29,663 bases of DNA, taken from contig JBBQED010000030.1 in NCBI GenBank assembly GCA_038320345.1, positions 1-29,663 on the forward strand, in the 5' to 3' direction. Numbering within the stretch: the first letter of the stretch is position 1; each line of letters opens with the position of its first letter. Both the position numbers and the translations under genes were made by a program. Below the pieces are notes generated by a model. The model saw only the letters and a list, made by a program, of their open reading frames with translations. It was not told the DNA's origin and did no database searches. Shown piece after piece: positions 1 to 8,389 of this stretch. This stretch comes from JBBQED01 sp038320345 (GTDB lineage: Bacteria; Bacteroidota; Bacteroidia; AKYH767-A; OLB10).

Positions 1-1026
1 CCGATTGGATATAAACCTTCCACACCCATTCCATACCATTGTGGTGTACCTGTACATCCGGTAGCAGTAAGTATAGCTGCATTGCCTTGACAAATAGTTT
101 GATCAGGACCGGCGTTGACTTGTAAAGTCGTATCACAACAAGTAATCACATTGATGAAGGCACTAATGGATGCACTACAACCATAGATATCGGTATACGT
201 GTACGTCACTGTATAAATTCCAGGACCTGCAGGAGTAAATACATTTCCAACCACTCCAAGACCACTGAACACTCCTGTTCCCGATCCAAGCGGCACCCAG
301 AATCCTGCGATGAACTGTTGAATGTTTGCAGAATCAAGCATGATTGGTGAACCATTTTGACAGAGACTTGGTGGTGTCCAGTTCCACTGTAAAATCGGAT
401 GTGGATTTACATTAATACAAACGGTATCTGTATCACAACATGTTGGAGTGTAACAACAAATCACAATGTAACAAGTCGATTGTTGAGGCATCACATCAAT
501 TGTTCCTCCTTGTCCGATTGGATATAAACCTTCCACACCCATTCCATACCATTGTGGTGTACCTGTACATCCGGTAGCAGTAAGTATAGCTGCATTGCCT
601 TGACAAATAGTTTGATCAGGACCGGCATTGACTTGTAAAGTAGTATCACAACAAGTGATCACATTGATGAATGCACTAATGGATGCACTACAACCATAGA
701 TATCGGTATACGTGTACGTCACTGTATAAATCCCAGGGCCGGATGGGGTGAATACATTTCCAGTTACACCTACTCCACTAAACACTCCTATACCTGGTGT
801 TAATGGTACCCAAAATCCTCCAATGTATTGCTGGATATTTGCAGAGTCTAATGTGATCGGCGATCCGTTGGCACATAAACTTGGCGGAGTCCAATTCCAC
901 TGTAAGATAGGATGAGGATGAACCGTTACACAAACTGTATCGGTATCGCAACAGCAGGTACCTGCACCACAACAAATCACAACATAACAGGTATTCACAA
1001 GAGGCATTGCATCAATGAAGGGTCCA
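1..1026 (-). repeat. In-frame tandem repeat, period 513 bp (171 residues), two copies plus a diverged partial third
   Basis: The sequence beginning at 1 recurs at 514, an exact 513-bp offset. Over the first 218 bp of each copy I count only four substitutions by eye. The rest of the unit (about 241-505 against 754-1018) is clearly homologous but much more diverged. A third, older partial copy continues at about 1018-1165. The unit encodes a Cys-rich module with paired cysteines (VICC, TCCDT), the motif NAGPDQTICQG and a YTVTYTYTD strand. The array continues past the window edge, so its copy number is unknown. Confidence 0.93.
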
Positions 1027-4000
1027 TTGGCATAAAAAATTAAGGAATCACCCATTAATATATTCCATTGAGGAACACCTGTGCATCCTGTAACGCCAAG
1101 AGTAACAACTTGACCCTCGCAAATTGTAGTATCATTTCCTGCATTAATCTGAGGAACATTTGAACTGATGCATACATTATCAAATCCTGAGGTTTCACCA
1201 ATTGCCGCAGAAAAATCAACTTTAAAATTAACTTCTGTCACGTTACTAAGTACTGTTGTCCAATCAGCAGCTACAGTACCTGCCAAAGGAATCCATGTTC
1301 CCAGACCAGAAACAGGCGGCGGATTACAATCAGTAATAGGAGCACATATTTTCTGCCATGGATTATTCTCATTAACAAGTGTAGAAGAGGTAAATCTAAA
1401 ACTCAGTGCTCCGCTTCGAATTACAAATGATGGATTAATATTCACACTTCCAGCCACACCATCATCAAAGATTTTATAGTCAAAACACAATTCTCCACAG
1501 CACCATTTTCCATCGAGTTGATCACCCGCTAATAGTTGTGAGTTTCCAGGTTGATCAGAAGCCAATATATAATAATCCGTAACTCCCATTTGAGATCCAA
1601 TATTCGTTACTGAAACACCAACATTAGGAGCTAAAGGATCGGGTTGCCATCCCTGTAAATTATTATTATCAAAATTCACGCAAGTATCTAAACAGACTGG
1701 AGGCGGAGGAGCTGGACAACAATCCATAAAATTAATATTGAGCGTGTCAGTAGAGTCAGAACAACCCCATGCATTAGCTCCTATCAATCTGAATTTACCT
1801 CCCGGAGGAAGTACAGCCATATTTTGAGATGCCGAATAAGGAATGAAAATACCTCCAACTAATTTTTCCCAATTATAATAAGCTAAACCAAATGGTCCGG
1901 GGATTACAACCGAATCACATTCATTACAGAATTCATAACATCCAATTGGAACACAACTCAAATCAGGATTAGGATGTATTGTAATGATATTAGAAGTAGC
2001 ACTGCATCCAAATTGATTAGTTGCAGTTACACTATAATCAGCCGGTAAAACAGCATTGATACTATAACCTAATTGACCGGTGCTCCAGCTATAAACTATT
2101 GGCGGAGGTAATGGACCAGAAACACTTATATTGAATAATTGTCCTTCACATAAAACACCTCCAGGATTTGAAATGATAAACGGAGGCAGCGGAGCAGGGT
2201 TAACGATTACGGTTACTGAATCACTGGCAGTACATCCAAATGTATTGGTTACAATTACTTTGTACAATCCAGCATTGCTTAATAACATCAATGGTTTTAC
2301 AAAAGGATTTGTAATTCCTGATGCGCCTGGACCTGTCCATGAATAGGTTGCACCACCGATAGAAGTAGAATTCAATTGTAATGTTTCTCCTTCACAAATC
2401 GTTGTATCGCCTGTAATATTTGCTAACGGTACAGGATTAACGACAATCGTTACCGGAGCAATCGCAGGATAATTACATCCTAAAGCTGTTTGAACTATAA
2501 CATTGTAAGTTCCACTTTGCGTTGCCCAAAGTAATGGGGCTGCATTAGCAGGAGCTGACAGTGCAGGTGCAGGTGATTTAGACCATAAATAGGTAAAGCC
2601 TACAGGACTAACTGTTAATTTAACCGAATCCCCCTGACAAAATGTTAAAGGTCCGGAAGCAACAATAACTGCTGAGCTTGGGACAGGATCAACAGTGATC
2701 GAATAAACTGCAGAACCTGTACATCCGTTAGCTGCAGTAACAGTTACCTTATAAACAAAAGTCCCTGGTGTATTGGCAATGATATTCAGATTAGGAGTAT
2801 TGCCGCCAACCGGTGTTGATGGAAGACGGATCCATGCGTAATTTATACCTGCCGCCGGTGTTTTAATATCCAATGCTTCTCCCTGACAGTACTGGTTTTT
2901 TCCAGTGATGATTACAACAGGAGACTTCTTCACAGTAACTTGAACAGGACCGGCAGTATATGGACAACCATTCACACCAATTCCTGTAACACTATAAAAA
3001 CCACTAGTTTTTACATAAGCAGGATTATTGGGAAATGGAGGAGGAGTAATAATATTCCATGTGAATGGTCCGGGACCTGTGGCTGTTAATTGTACAGAAT
3101 CACATCCTAATGGGCCAACGGTTAATGTGCCTGAACCAGCAGGTATAACGGTAACCGGCAAGGAAGCAGATGAGTTACAACCATATTTATCGGTTACCGA
3201 TAAAGAAGCAGTAAATGATCCTGAATTAGCATAAGGAATACTTGCAGGAGAAGTAGATGCAAATCCTCCGTTGCCATTATTAAATGACATCGAAGTTTGA
3301 TTAACTATATTAGTTGATGTATTTGTGAAAGTATTCGGTGCACCAACACAAAGTGGAGAAGAAACGGTAAATGAAGCAATAATTGGTGAAGGAACTAAAA
3401 GTGTTTTTGTAATCGTACAAGTCGCACCAGTTACAGGATCAAAAATATTCAGGTTCACCACATGTGTTCCTGGAGTCATTGTAATTGGACCAGGAAATGC
3501 GAGTGTTGATAAAGTTGTTGCTGTTGTTACATCAAACCATGACCAATTATAACTACCTGCAGACCCAAGATACTGGGAAGTATTGGTAAATACCGTTTGC
3601 ATCACACCCACTCCATTGCATTGGAATGCAAAATCAAACTTAGCATCAAATGGAATTGTGACACTTCTTGTTTTCCCAATATTCACTACGCACGGTGCTC
3701 CATGAGGGTATACCCCAACAGCTATACCTGTAACTGTAACTTGGAAAATACCAGGATAGGGAAAAGTATTGGTAATTGGGCTAACGGGTCCACCGCCAAA
3801 CGACCAACCTGTATGTGTAGCAGTATAAATCTTGGTGTAAGTCTGCGATAAACAAATCGGAGGCGTATAGGTAAAATCAATGCTATCATTATAGATACAG
3901 GTATCCTGAATCGGATCACAGGATAAGCTATCTACGGTTATGAAATTAGATTGTTTTGTACAACCAAAAGAATTTGTAACAATACAACTATATGTTGTTA

Positions 4001-7000
4001 GGGCACTAATGGTATTGGTAATAGAAGGCGTAACTCCAGAAGGTGTCCAAGCAAAAGTATAACCCGGTGCCGCAACTGCAGTCATCGTAACAGTTCCAGG
4101 GAAAGCACAAATGGTCTGAGGTCCATTGATGATGGCAATCGGAAGTGGATTAATTGTTAAACTCTTCGTGGTAGTTGCGGTACATCCATTAATATCAATA
4201 ACTCCTAACGTTACCGTATATCCGCCAGCAACATTATAAACAACTGATGGATTCGAGACTGCAGAAAAAGATGGCGATCCTCCTGGAAAACTCCAGTTGT
4301 AAGTTACTCCACCTGTACCAGTAAAATTCAAAACCGAACCTTCACAGGCTACACTAGGACCCGTAATGGCAGCAGTAGGTAATCCATAAACTGTAACAAC
4401 ATAGCGTATCGTTGTATCTAAACAGGTAGCTTGTATTCTTAATTTCACAGTGTCAACTCCAGGTACTGTCCATTTCAGATTCATAAAATTATTTCCTGAC
4501 GAAGAAATAATACCCAAAGCAGGTGCTGAAAGTGACCATGTATAAAGAGCTCCAGGGAAGAGTGGCTGTGAGAAATTATAGGAGGCCAGTGAATTTAAGC
4601 AAACGCTTGAGGGTCCCGTAATCACAGGTATCACTGGAATATCTTCAATTGTAATATTGGTATTAGCAGTATCTGAACAACCGGAAGCATTAGTTACATA
4701 CAATTGTACAGTGTAATTTCCTGCTGTTGTATAAGTATGTGTTGGTGTTTGAAGTGTGGAAAGATTCAAATCACCAAAATTCCAATTCCAAGATGGACCA
4801 GGATGTATTGTCGAAAAAGCTACTGGCGTATTCACACATGGATTAGCAGGTGTATAAGCAATATTGGGTACGCCAGGTAACGGTAATAAATTAATAGGAA
4901 ACATTACTGAATCTGCATAACAACGCGAAATTTTCAATTTCAAAAATATTGGTGTGATGACTGCACTAACCCATTTAATGGTTATTGTATTTGTTCCGTT
5001 AGCTGAAATAATATTCCCTGCACTTGCCGGAACAATCGACCAGGTGTAGGTTGCATTACTTAGCAAAGGTGTTGGAATTGTATAAGTAATAGTACTGTTC
5101 AAACACACCAATGGATTACTCGCAGTGATTATCGGTAAAGTAAAGTTTGGCCAGGTATTCACAGTATAAACTGCTGATGGAGCTGAAGTACAAAATGGGG
5201 TCGCTGATAATACTTGTACCACTGAAACAGTTCCTCCTCCCGGGCTCCATTGAATATTTACACTGCTTCCTGTTGCTGGACCAATAATAACTCCACCTGT
5301 CACAGTCCATACATATGTTACACCTGGCATATTTGGGGCAACACTATATGGAGTTGGAACATTCGCACAAACAGTATCCGGTCCGCTGATGTTATTTGGA
5401 ATTAACATATCAACCACTTCGACCTGTACTGTTGCAGAATCATTGCAATAAATATTCGGAGGTGCGAAGGCTGTTAGCTGATAAATTCCAGGACCGGCAT
5501 TCCATGTATAGGCATTCAATGCTGCTGAATTTGCAAAACTGAGTGTAGTAGGAACTGGTGTTATCAATTTCCAAGATACTCCGGATGCAATGGTGTTGTT
5601 GGTAAGATTCATTCCGTTGAATGGAGCAGCTACAGAATTCGGACAAACTTTTAAAGGACCACTGATGCCAAAAATCGGACGAACATCAATTGTTAATGTG
5701 CCCATACCTCCGCATCCATGCAAATCGGTACAAACAGGAGGCAGATTACATCCTGCTCCAGTCAATATATTTTGATAATTTAACTGAATAGTAACAGTTC
5801 CAAAAAATGTTGGGTTCCATTGAATACATATTTCGCAAGTTCCCTGTCCGGTTACTGTCCCTGCACTTGCGGGAAATACCTCCCATGAATGATTATTTCC
5901 TGGAATACATTCCACAGCATAGCAACTATAAGCTCCTGCACAAACAATTGTATCGCCCGCTATCGGTAAAGTTGCAGGAACTATATTGATTGTTTTTGTA
6001 GTCCCGACAGCACAAGTTAATGCAGGAACGCAACCACTAACATTCAACGTAATGGTACCAGTTGGACCAGCACCCCAAACTACAGTTGCAGAATCACTTG
6101 TTGCAGTAGGGGTTGGAAAGAAACTTCCACCCGTAACACTCCATGTATAAACAGCACAATTTGCATTGGTATGATAAGTTACTGTATCACCAGGACAGAC
6201 TACTGATATGCAATAGATATCTGGTCCTGAAGCTGAGTCGACCACTACTATAAAAGCTGTATCATGTGGACTTCCGCATGCATCAAAAACAGTTAAAGTA
6301 TCATAATAAGTTCCGGGAGGATAATGCCAGGCAGGTTCGGTATGAGTAGCATTACTTGAATAATATCCGTTTCCGAAATTCCATAAGCGTCCTGTAGTAC
6401 CGGTAGAATTATCATTAAATGTAATAGTCTGACCATTGCAAATATTAATAATACCACCAACAATTGCCGGTGAAGTAGTAAAGTTGATGTTATATACTGA
6501 AGGGGGATTACGAATTACATTTTGTGTGCAGGAATCAAGAACTCCATTTTTTGATACATACCATTTTACTACAGTGGTTCCTACTGGATATACTCCCGGA
6601 GCATTACTCCATATCGAGTCAAAAGTACATGCATTGCCCTGACCTCCTCCTGTCCCTGCTCCTCCGCCGGCAATACCGGTAAATGTTGGTTTAACCAGAT
6701 GAACAGCAGTATCAGGAACATTATAACAAATTACAGTATCACGGCAATTGAGCTTGCAGCAGGTTCCTGAAAGTGTTATAGAATGGACTACCTGATTATT
6801 GACAAAGTCGCGTACTTCAAAAATATATGTGCCAGGACATAATCCTGAGACACATGCAGTGGTTCCAATTACAGAAGTCCCGCTAAAAACCAAATAAGAA
6901 TAAGGAGGAATCCCGCCTGAAACTGTTACTCCTGCCGAACAAGAACAAGGTTGCTGAGAACTACAACATTGGGTTGTACAAAGCGGATCTGTTGTAACAG

Positions 7001-7124
7001 TCAAAGGCCCTTGAGCCATGATTCCTGCTGATGAAAAAAGCAGAAATAGAACTAATAAGAATCGGATCGGCGAGTTGAAATTTTGTTGGCTACAAAAATT
7101 CCAAATAGAGAATTGAGATTTCAT
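1..7124 (-). CDS. Giant modular PKD/Ig-like and SprB-like cell-surface protein, C-terminus outside window
   Basis: A single minus-strand frame runs without a stop from ATG at 7124 to the window edge (at least 2374 codons). The N-terminus has a long polar n-region, then a hydrophobic core (RFLLVLFLLFSSAG) and a likely cleavage near MAQ at residues 36-38, so the protein should be exported. Residues about 38-115 resemble an SprB repeat (VSGGIPPYSY, then a C-P-G-T-Y motif). PKD-like modules with WNFG-type cores follow (for example WNFGNGY near 6380 and WNWNFGD near 4800), then many 80-100-residue PKD/Ig-like modules with recurring 'I-C-x-G' and 'Y-x-W' signatures. A Cys-rich laminin-B-like module lies at about 1160-1690, and tandem 171-residue repeats at 1-1026. 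In Bacteroidota such proteins are typically type IX secretion substrates or gliding/adhesion proteins. The C-terminal sorting domain that would show this is off-window. Adhesion is inferred, not seen. Confidence 0.85.
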   Translation of the reverse strand, partial: MKSQFSIWNFCSQQNFNSPIRFLLVLFLLFSSAGIMAQGPLTVTTDPLCTTQCCSSQQPCSCSAGVTVSGGIPPYSYLVFSGTSVIGTTACVSGLCPGTYIFEVRDFVNNQVVHSITLSGTCCKLNCRDTVICYNVPDTAVHLVKPTFTGIAGGGAGTGGGQGNACTFDSIWSNAPGVYPVGTTVVKWYVSKNGVLDSCTQNVIRNPPSVYNINFTTSPAIVGGIINICNGQTITFNDNSTGTTGRLWNFGNGYYSSNATHTEPAWHYPPGTYYDTLTVFDACGSPHDTAFIVVVDSASGPDIYCISVVCPGDTVTYHTNANCAVYTWSVTGGSFFPTPTATSDSATVVWGAGPTGTITLNVSGCVPALTCAVGTTKTINIVPATLPIAGDTIVCAGAYSCYAVECIPGNNHSWEVFPASAGTVTGQGTCEICIQWNPTFFGTVTIQLNYQNILTGAGCNLPPVCTDLHGCGGMGTLTIDVRPIFGISGPLKVCPNSVAAPFNGMNLTNNTIASGVSWKLITPVPTTLSFANSAALNAYTWNAGPGIYQLTAFAPPNIYCNDSATVQVEVVDMLIPNNISGPDTVCANVPTPYSVAPNMPGVTYVWTVTGGVIIGPATGSSVNIQWSPGGGTVSVVQVLSATPFCTSAPSAVYTVNTWPNFTLPIITASNPLVCLNSTITYTIPTPLLSNATYTWSIVPASAGNIISANGTNTITIKWVSAVITPIFLKLKISRCYADSVMFPINLLPLPGVPNIAYTPANPCVNTPVAFSTIHPGPSWNWNFGDLNLSTLQTPTHTYTTAGNYTVQLYVTNASGCSDTANTNITIEDIPVIPVITGPSSVCLNSLASYNFSQPLFPGALYTWSLSAPALGIISSSGNNFMNLKWTVPGVDTVKLRIQATCLDTTIRYVVTVYGLPTAAITGPSVACEGSVLNFTGTGGVTYNWSFPGGSPSFSAVSNPSVVYNVAGGYTVTLGVIDINGCTATTTKSLTINPLPIAIINGPQTICAFPGTVTMTAVAAPGYTFAWTPSGVTPSITNTISALTTYSCIVTNSFGCTKQSNFITVDSLSCDPIQDTCIYNDSIDFTYTPPICLSQTYTKIYTATHTGWSFGGGPVSPITNTFPYPGIFQVTVTGIAVGVYPHGAPCVVNIGKTRSVTIPFDAKFDFAFQCNGVGVMQTVFTNTSQYLGSAGSYNWSWFDVTTATTLSTLAFPGPITMTPGTHVVNLNIFDPVTGATCTITKTLLVPSPIIASFTVSSPLCVGAPNTFTNTSTNIVNQTSMSFNNGNGGFASTSPASIPYANSGSFTASLSVTDKYGCNSSASLPVTVIPAGSGTLTVGPLGCDSVQLTATGPGPFTWNIITPPPFPNNPAYVKTSGFYSVTGIGVNGCPYTAGPVQVTVKKSPVVIITGKNQYCQGEALDIKTPAAGINYAWIRLPSTPVGGNTPNLNIIANTPGTFVYKVTVTAANGCTGSAVYSITVDPVPSSAVIVASGPLTFCQGDSVKLTVSPVGFTYLWSKSPAPALSAPANAAPLLWATQSGTYNVIVQTALGCNYPAIAPVTIVVNPVPLANITGDTTICEGETLQLNSTSIGGATYSWTGPGASGITNPFVKPLMLLSNAGLYKVIVTNTFGCTASDSVTVIVNPAPLPPFIISNPGGVLCEGQLFNISVSGPLPPPIVYSWSTGQLGYSINAVLPADYSVTATNQFGCSATSNIITIHPNPDLSCVPIGCYEFCNECDSVVIPGPFGLAYYNWEKLVGGIFIPYSASQNMAVLPPGGKFRLIGANAWGCSDSTDTLNINFMDCCPAPPPPVCLDTCVNFDNNNLQGWQPDPLAPNVGVSVTNIGSQMGVTDYYILASDQPGNSQLLAGDQLDGKWCCGELCFDYKIFDDGVAGSVNINPSFVIRSGALSFRFTSSTLVNENNPWQKICAPITDCNPPPVSGLGTWIPLAGTVAADWTTVLSNVTEVNFKVDFSAAIGETSGFDNVCISSNVPQINAGNDTTICEGQVVTLGVTGCTGVPQWNILMGDSLIFYANGPFIDAMPLVNTCYVVICCGAGTCCCDTDTVCVTVHPHPILQWNWTPPSLCANGSPITLDSANIQQYIGGFWVPLTPGIGVFSGVGVTGNVFTPSGPGIYTVTYTYTDIYGCSASISAFINVITCCDTTLQVNAGPDQTICQGNAAILTATGCTGTPQWYGMGVEGLYPIGQGGTIDVMPQQSTCYIVICCYTPTCCDTDTVCINVNPHPILQWNWTPPSLCQNGSPIMLDSANIQQFIAGFWVPLGSGTGVFSGLGVVGNVFTPAGPGIYTVTYTYTDIYGCSASISAFINVITCCDTTLQVNAGPDQTICQGNAAILTATGCTGTPQWYGMGVEGLYPI

Positions 7125-7528
7125 AGGGCTAGGTTTTTCAGGTCTTTGGTTAGGCTATTAACAGAGAAATTTGATCAATCAAGAATAAAATCCCTGACAA
7201 AAAGGGATTCTATTCTTCCAAATCTTTGATCAAAATTTTAATCAGCAACAGAGATGTAGACTTCCCCTTCACATCCAAATTGCTGATCTGCTAAGAACGA
7301 ACTCAAATAACATCAATAGATTTCAAAAAATTTAGGGTTCTTAATGGTTGGTTGATTTTTGTAACAACTGGTATGAAAAAACTAACCGTTGGTAAATTGA
7401 ACCCAAAAAGCAAGTCCAATTTGATCTGACTTAAAGTGCTAAAAATCAGTTGTACAAGAATCTAAAAACTTTAAAACTAAAGCTAATATTTTGATTACTA
7501 AACCTTTACAAAATTAAAGTTTTTAAGA
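7125..7528. other. 404-bp gap between response regulator and giant surface gene
   Basis: No convincing gene lies here. The stretch holds the nested inverted repeat at 7167-7239 and presumably the promoter and 5' leader of the giant surface gene. I found no exact TAnnTTTG on the minus strand. The longest start-to-stop frame that draws attention is an 18-codon frame at 7373-7429 (plus), which I do not call as a gene. Confidence 0.6.
7167..7239. promoter_or_regulatory. Nested inverted repeat upstream of the giant surface gene
   Basis: The core is a 14-bp stem with one mismatch (arms 7182-7195 and 7203-7216, core AATCCCT/AGGGATT) around a 7-nt loop. It is flanked on both sides by the perfect palindrome TTGATCAA (7171-7178 and 7226-7233), itself extended by AAATT-type sequence, so the whole block is an imperfect 73-bp inverted repeat. 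The core stem ends 57 nt before the ATG at 7124. On the minus strand no U-tract follows the stem, so an operator or leader RNA structure fits better than a terminator. Function is inferred. Confidence 0.5.
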
Positions 7529-8263
7529 TCACAGATTCATCAATTGAAGAAAATGATCCTTTTTCCGTCGGGATACTTCTACGGATGAACCATCGCTCAT
7601 TTGGGCAAAATAGCCCTCTGCCCTACTAAAATGTTTCACATGGCTAAGATTGATGAGATGTGAATTATGTGCACGGAAAAAATTCAAATCCTGCAAAAGT
7701 TCTTCGTATTCCTTGATATTTCTGGAGGCGGTATATTTTCCAGTACAAGTATAAATATGCGTATAACTACCATCTGCCTGAAGCCGGATAATTTCCGTTG
7801 GATTTATAAATGCTACACCATCTTTAACCGGAATAGCAATTTTACCTGAACGATGATGATCCACATTTTCTAAAAGTCCTGCATACTGCTGTAAAGCTGC
7901 TCCTGCAGGCATTTCCTCTACGTGACTCACGGCAGCAATTAACTCATCTACATCAACAGGTTTGAGCAAATAATCAACAGCAGCAAATTTAATAGCCTTA
8001 ATGGCATAATGACTATGCGCTGTAACGAAAATTGTTTTAAAGTTTATTTTCTCGAACTTTTTGAGCAGCTCGAATCCACTACCTCCCGGCATTTCCACAT
8101 CTAAAAAAACAAGATCTGGTGAGTGCTTAATAATAAAAAGATAAGCCGATTCTACAGAATCAGCATCACCAATAACTTCTACGTTTTTACAATACTCCTC
8201 AAGAAGACGATAGAGCGAATCCCGTCCTTTCTTTTCATCATCTACAATAAAAGCTTTGAGCAT
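7529..8263 (-). CDS. LytTR-family response regulator
   Basis: A 244-residue cytoplasmic response regulator. The receiver domain (residues 1-120) has the acidic pair D8-D9, phosphoacceptor D55 in LVFLDVEMPG, T81 and the conserved K101-P102. The C-terminal half (about 140-240) is a LytTR DNA-binding domain, with the characteristic FFRAHNSHLINLSHVKHF stretch. Length and order match the LytR/AlgR/AgrA group. The gene lies 126 bp downstream of a LytS-type histidine kinase on the same strand, so the two very likely form a cognate pair. Its target is unknown; the next gene downstream on the same strand is the giant surface protein, an obvious candidate. ATG at 8263 places the receiver at its normal N-terminal position. 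Confidence 0.95.
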   Translation of the reverse strand: MLKAFIVDDEKKGRDSLYRLLEEYCKNVEVIGDADSVESAYLFIIKHSPDLVFLDVEMPGGSGFELLKKFEKINFKTIFVTAHSHYAIKAIKFAAVDYLLKPVDVDELIAAVSHVEEMPAGAALQQYAGLLENVDHHRSGKIAIPVKDGVAFINPTEIIRLQADGSYTHIYTCTGKYTASRNIKEYEELLQDLNFFRAHNSHLINLSHVKHFSRAEGYFAQMSDGSSVEVSRRKKDHFLQLMNL

Positions 8264-8370
8264 TAGGCTAGACTATACCAGTACATTGGAAAGAGAGCGA
8301 ACTTCCAAAGACTGATTAATAACTCTAACAATAATACTAATTTTTTCCCAATCCTACAAATTAGATTTTA

Positions 8371-8378
8371 CAAAACTA
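8371..8378 (-). promoter_or_regulatory. Possible -7 element ahead of the response regulator
   Basis: On the minus strand TAGTTTTG matches TAnnTTTG in the 126-bp gap between kinase and regulator. No well-spaced TTG lies upstream, so this is weak. If real, the regulator could be made independently of the kinase from a leader of about 100 nt. Confidence 0.25.
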
Positions 8379-8389
8379 CTTTCCAAGTC

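Noticed and set aside
1..1026. CRISPR-like array
   Set aside because: The period is 513 bp, in frame, and codes for protein; no short repeats with spacers.
1168..6642. Several plus- and minus-strand frames of 60-103 codons within the giant gene
   Set aside because: They are shadows of the low-complexity, stop-poor coding strand and show no family features.
7373..7429. 18-codon plus-strand frame beginning MKKLTVGKLNPKSKS, reminiscent of short Bacteroidota RiPP leader peptides
   Set aside because: Too short to hold a core peptide, no modification or export genes nearby, and its -7 match is imperfect (GATTTTTG).
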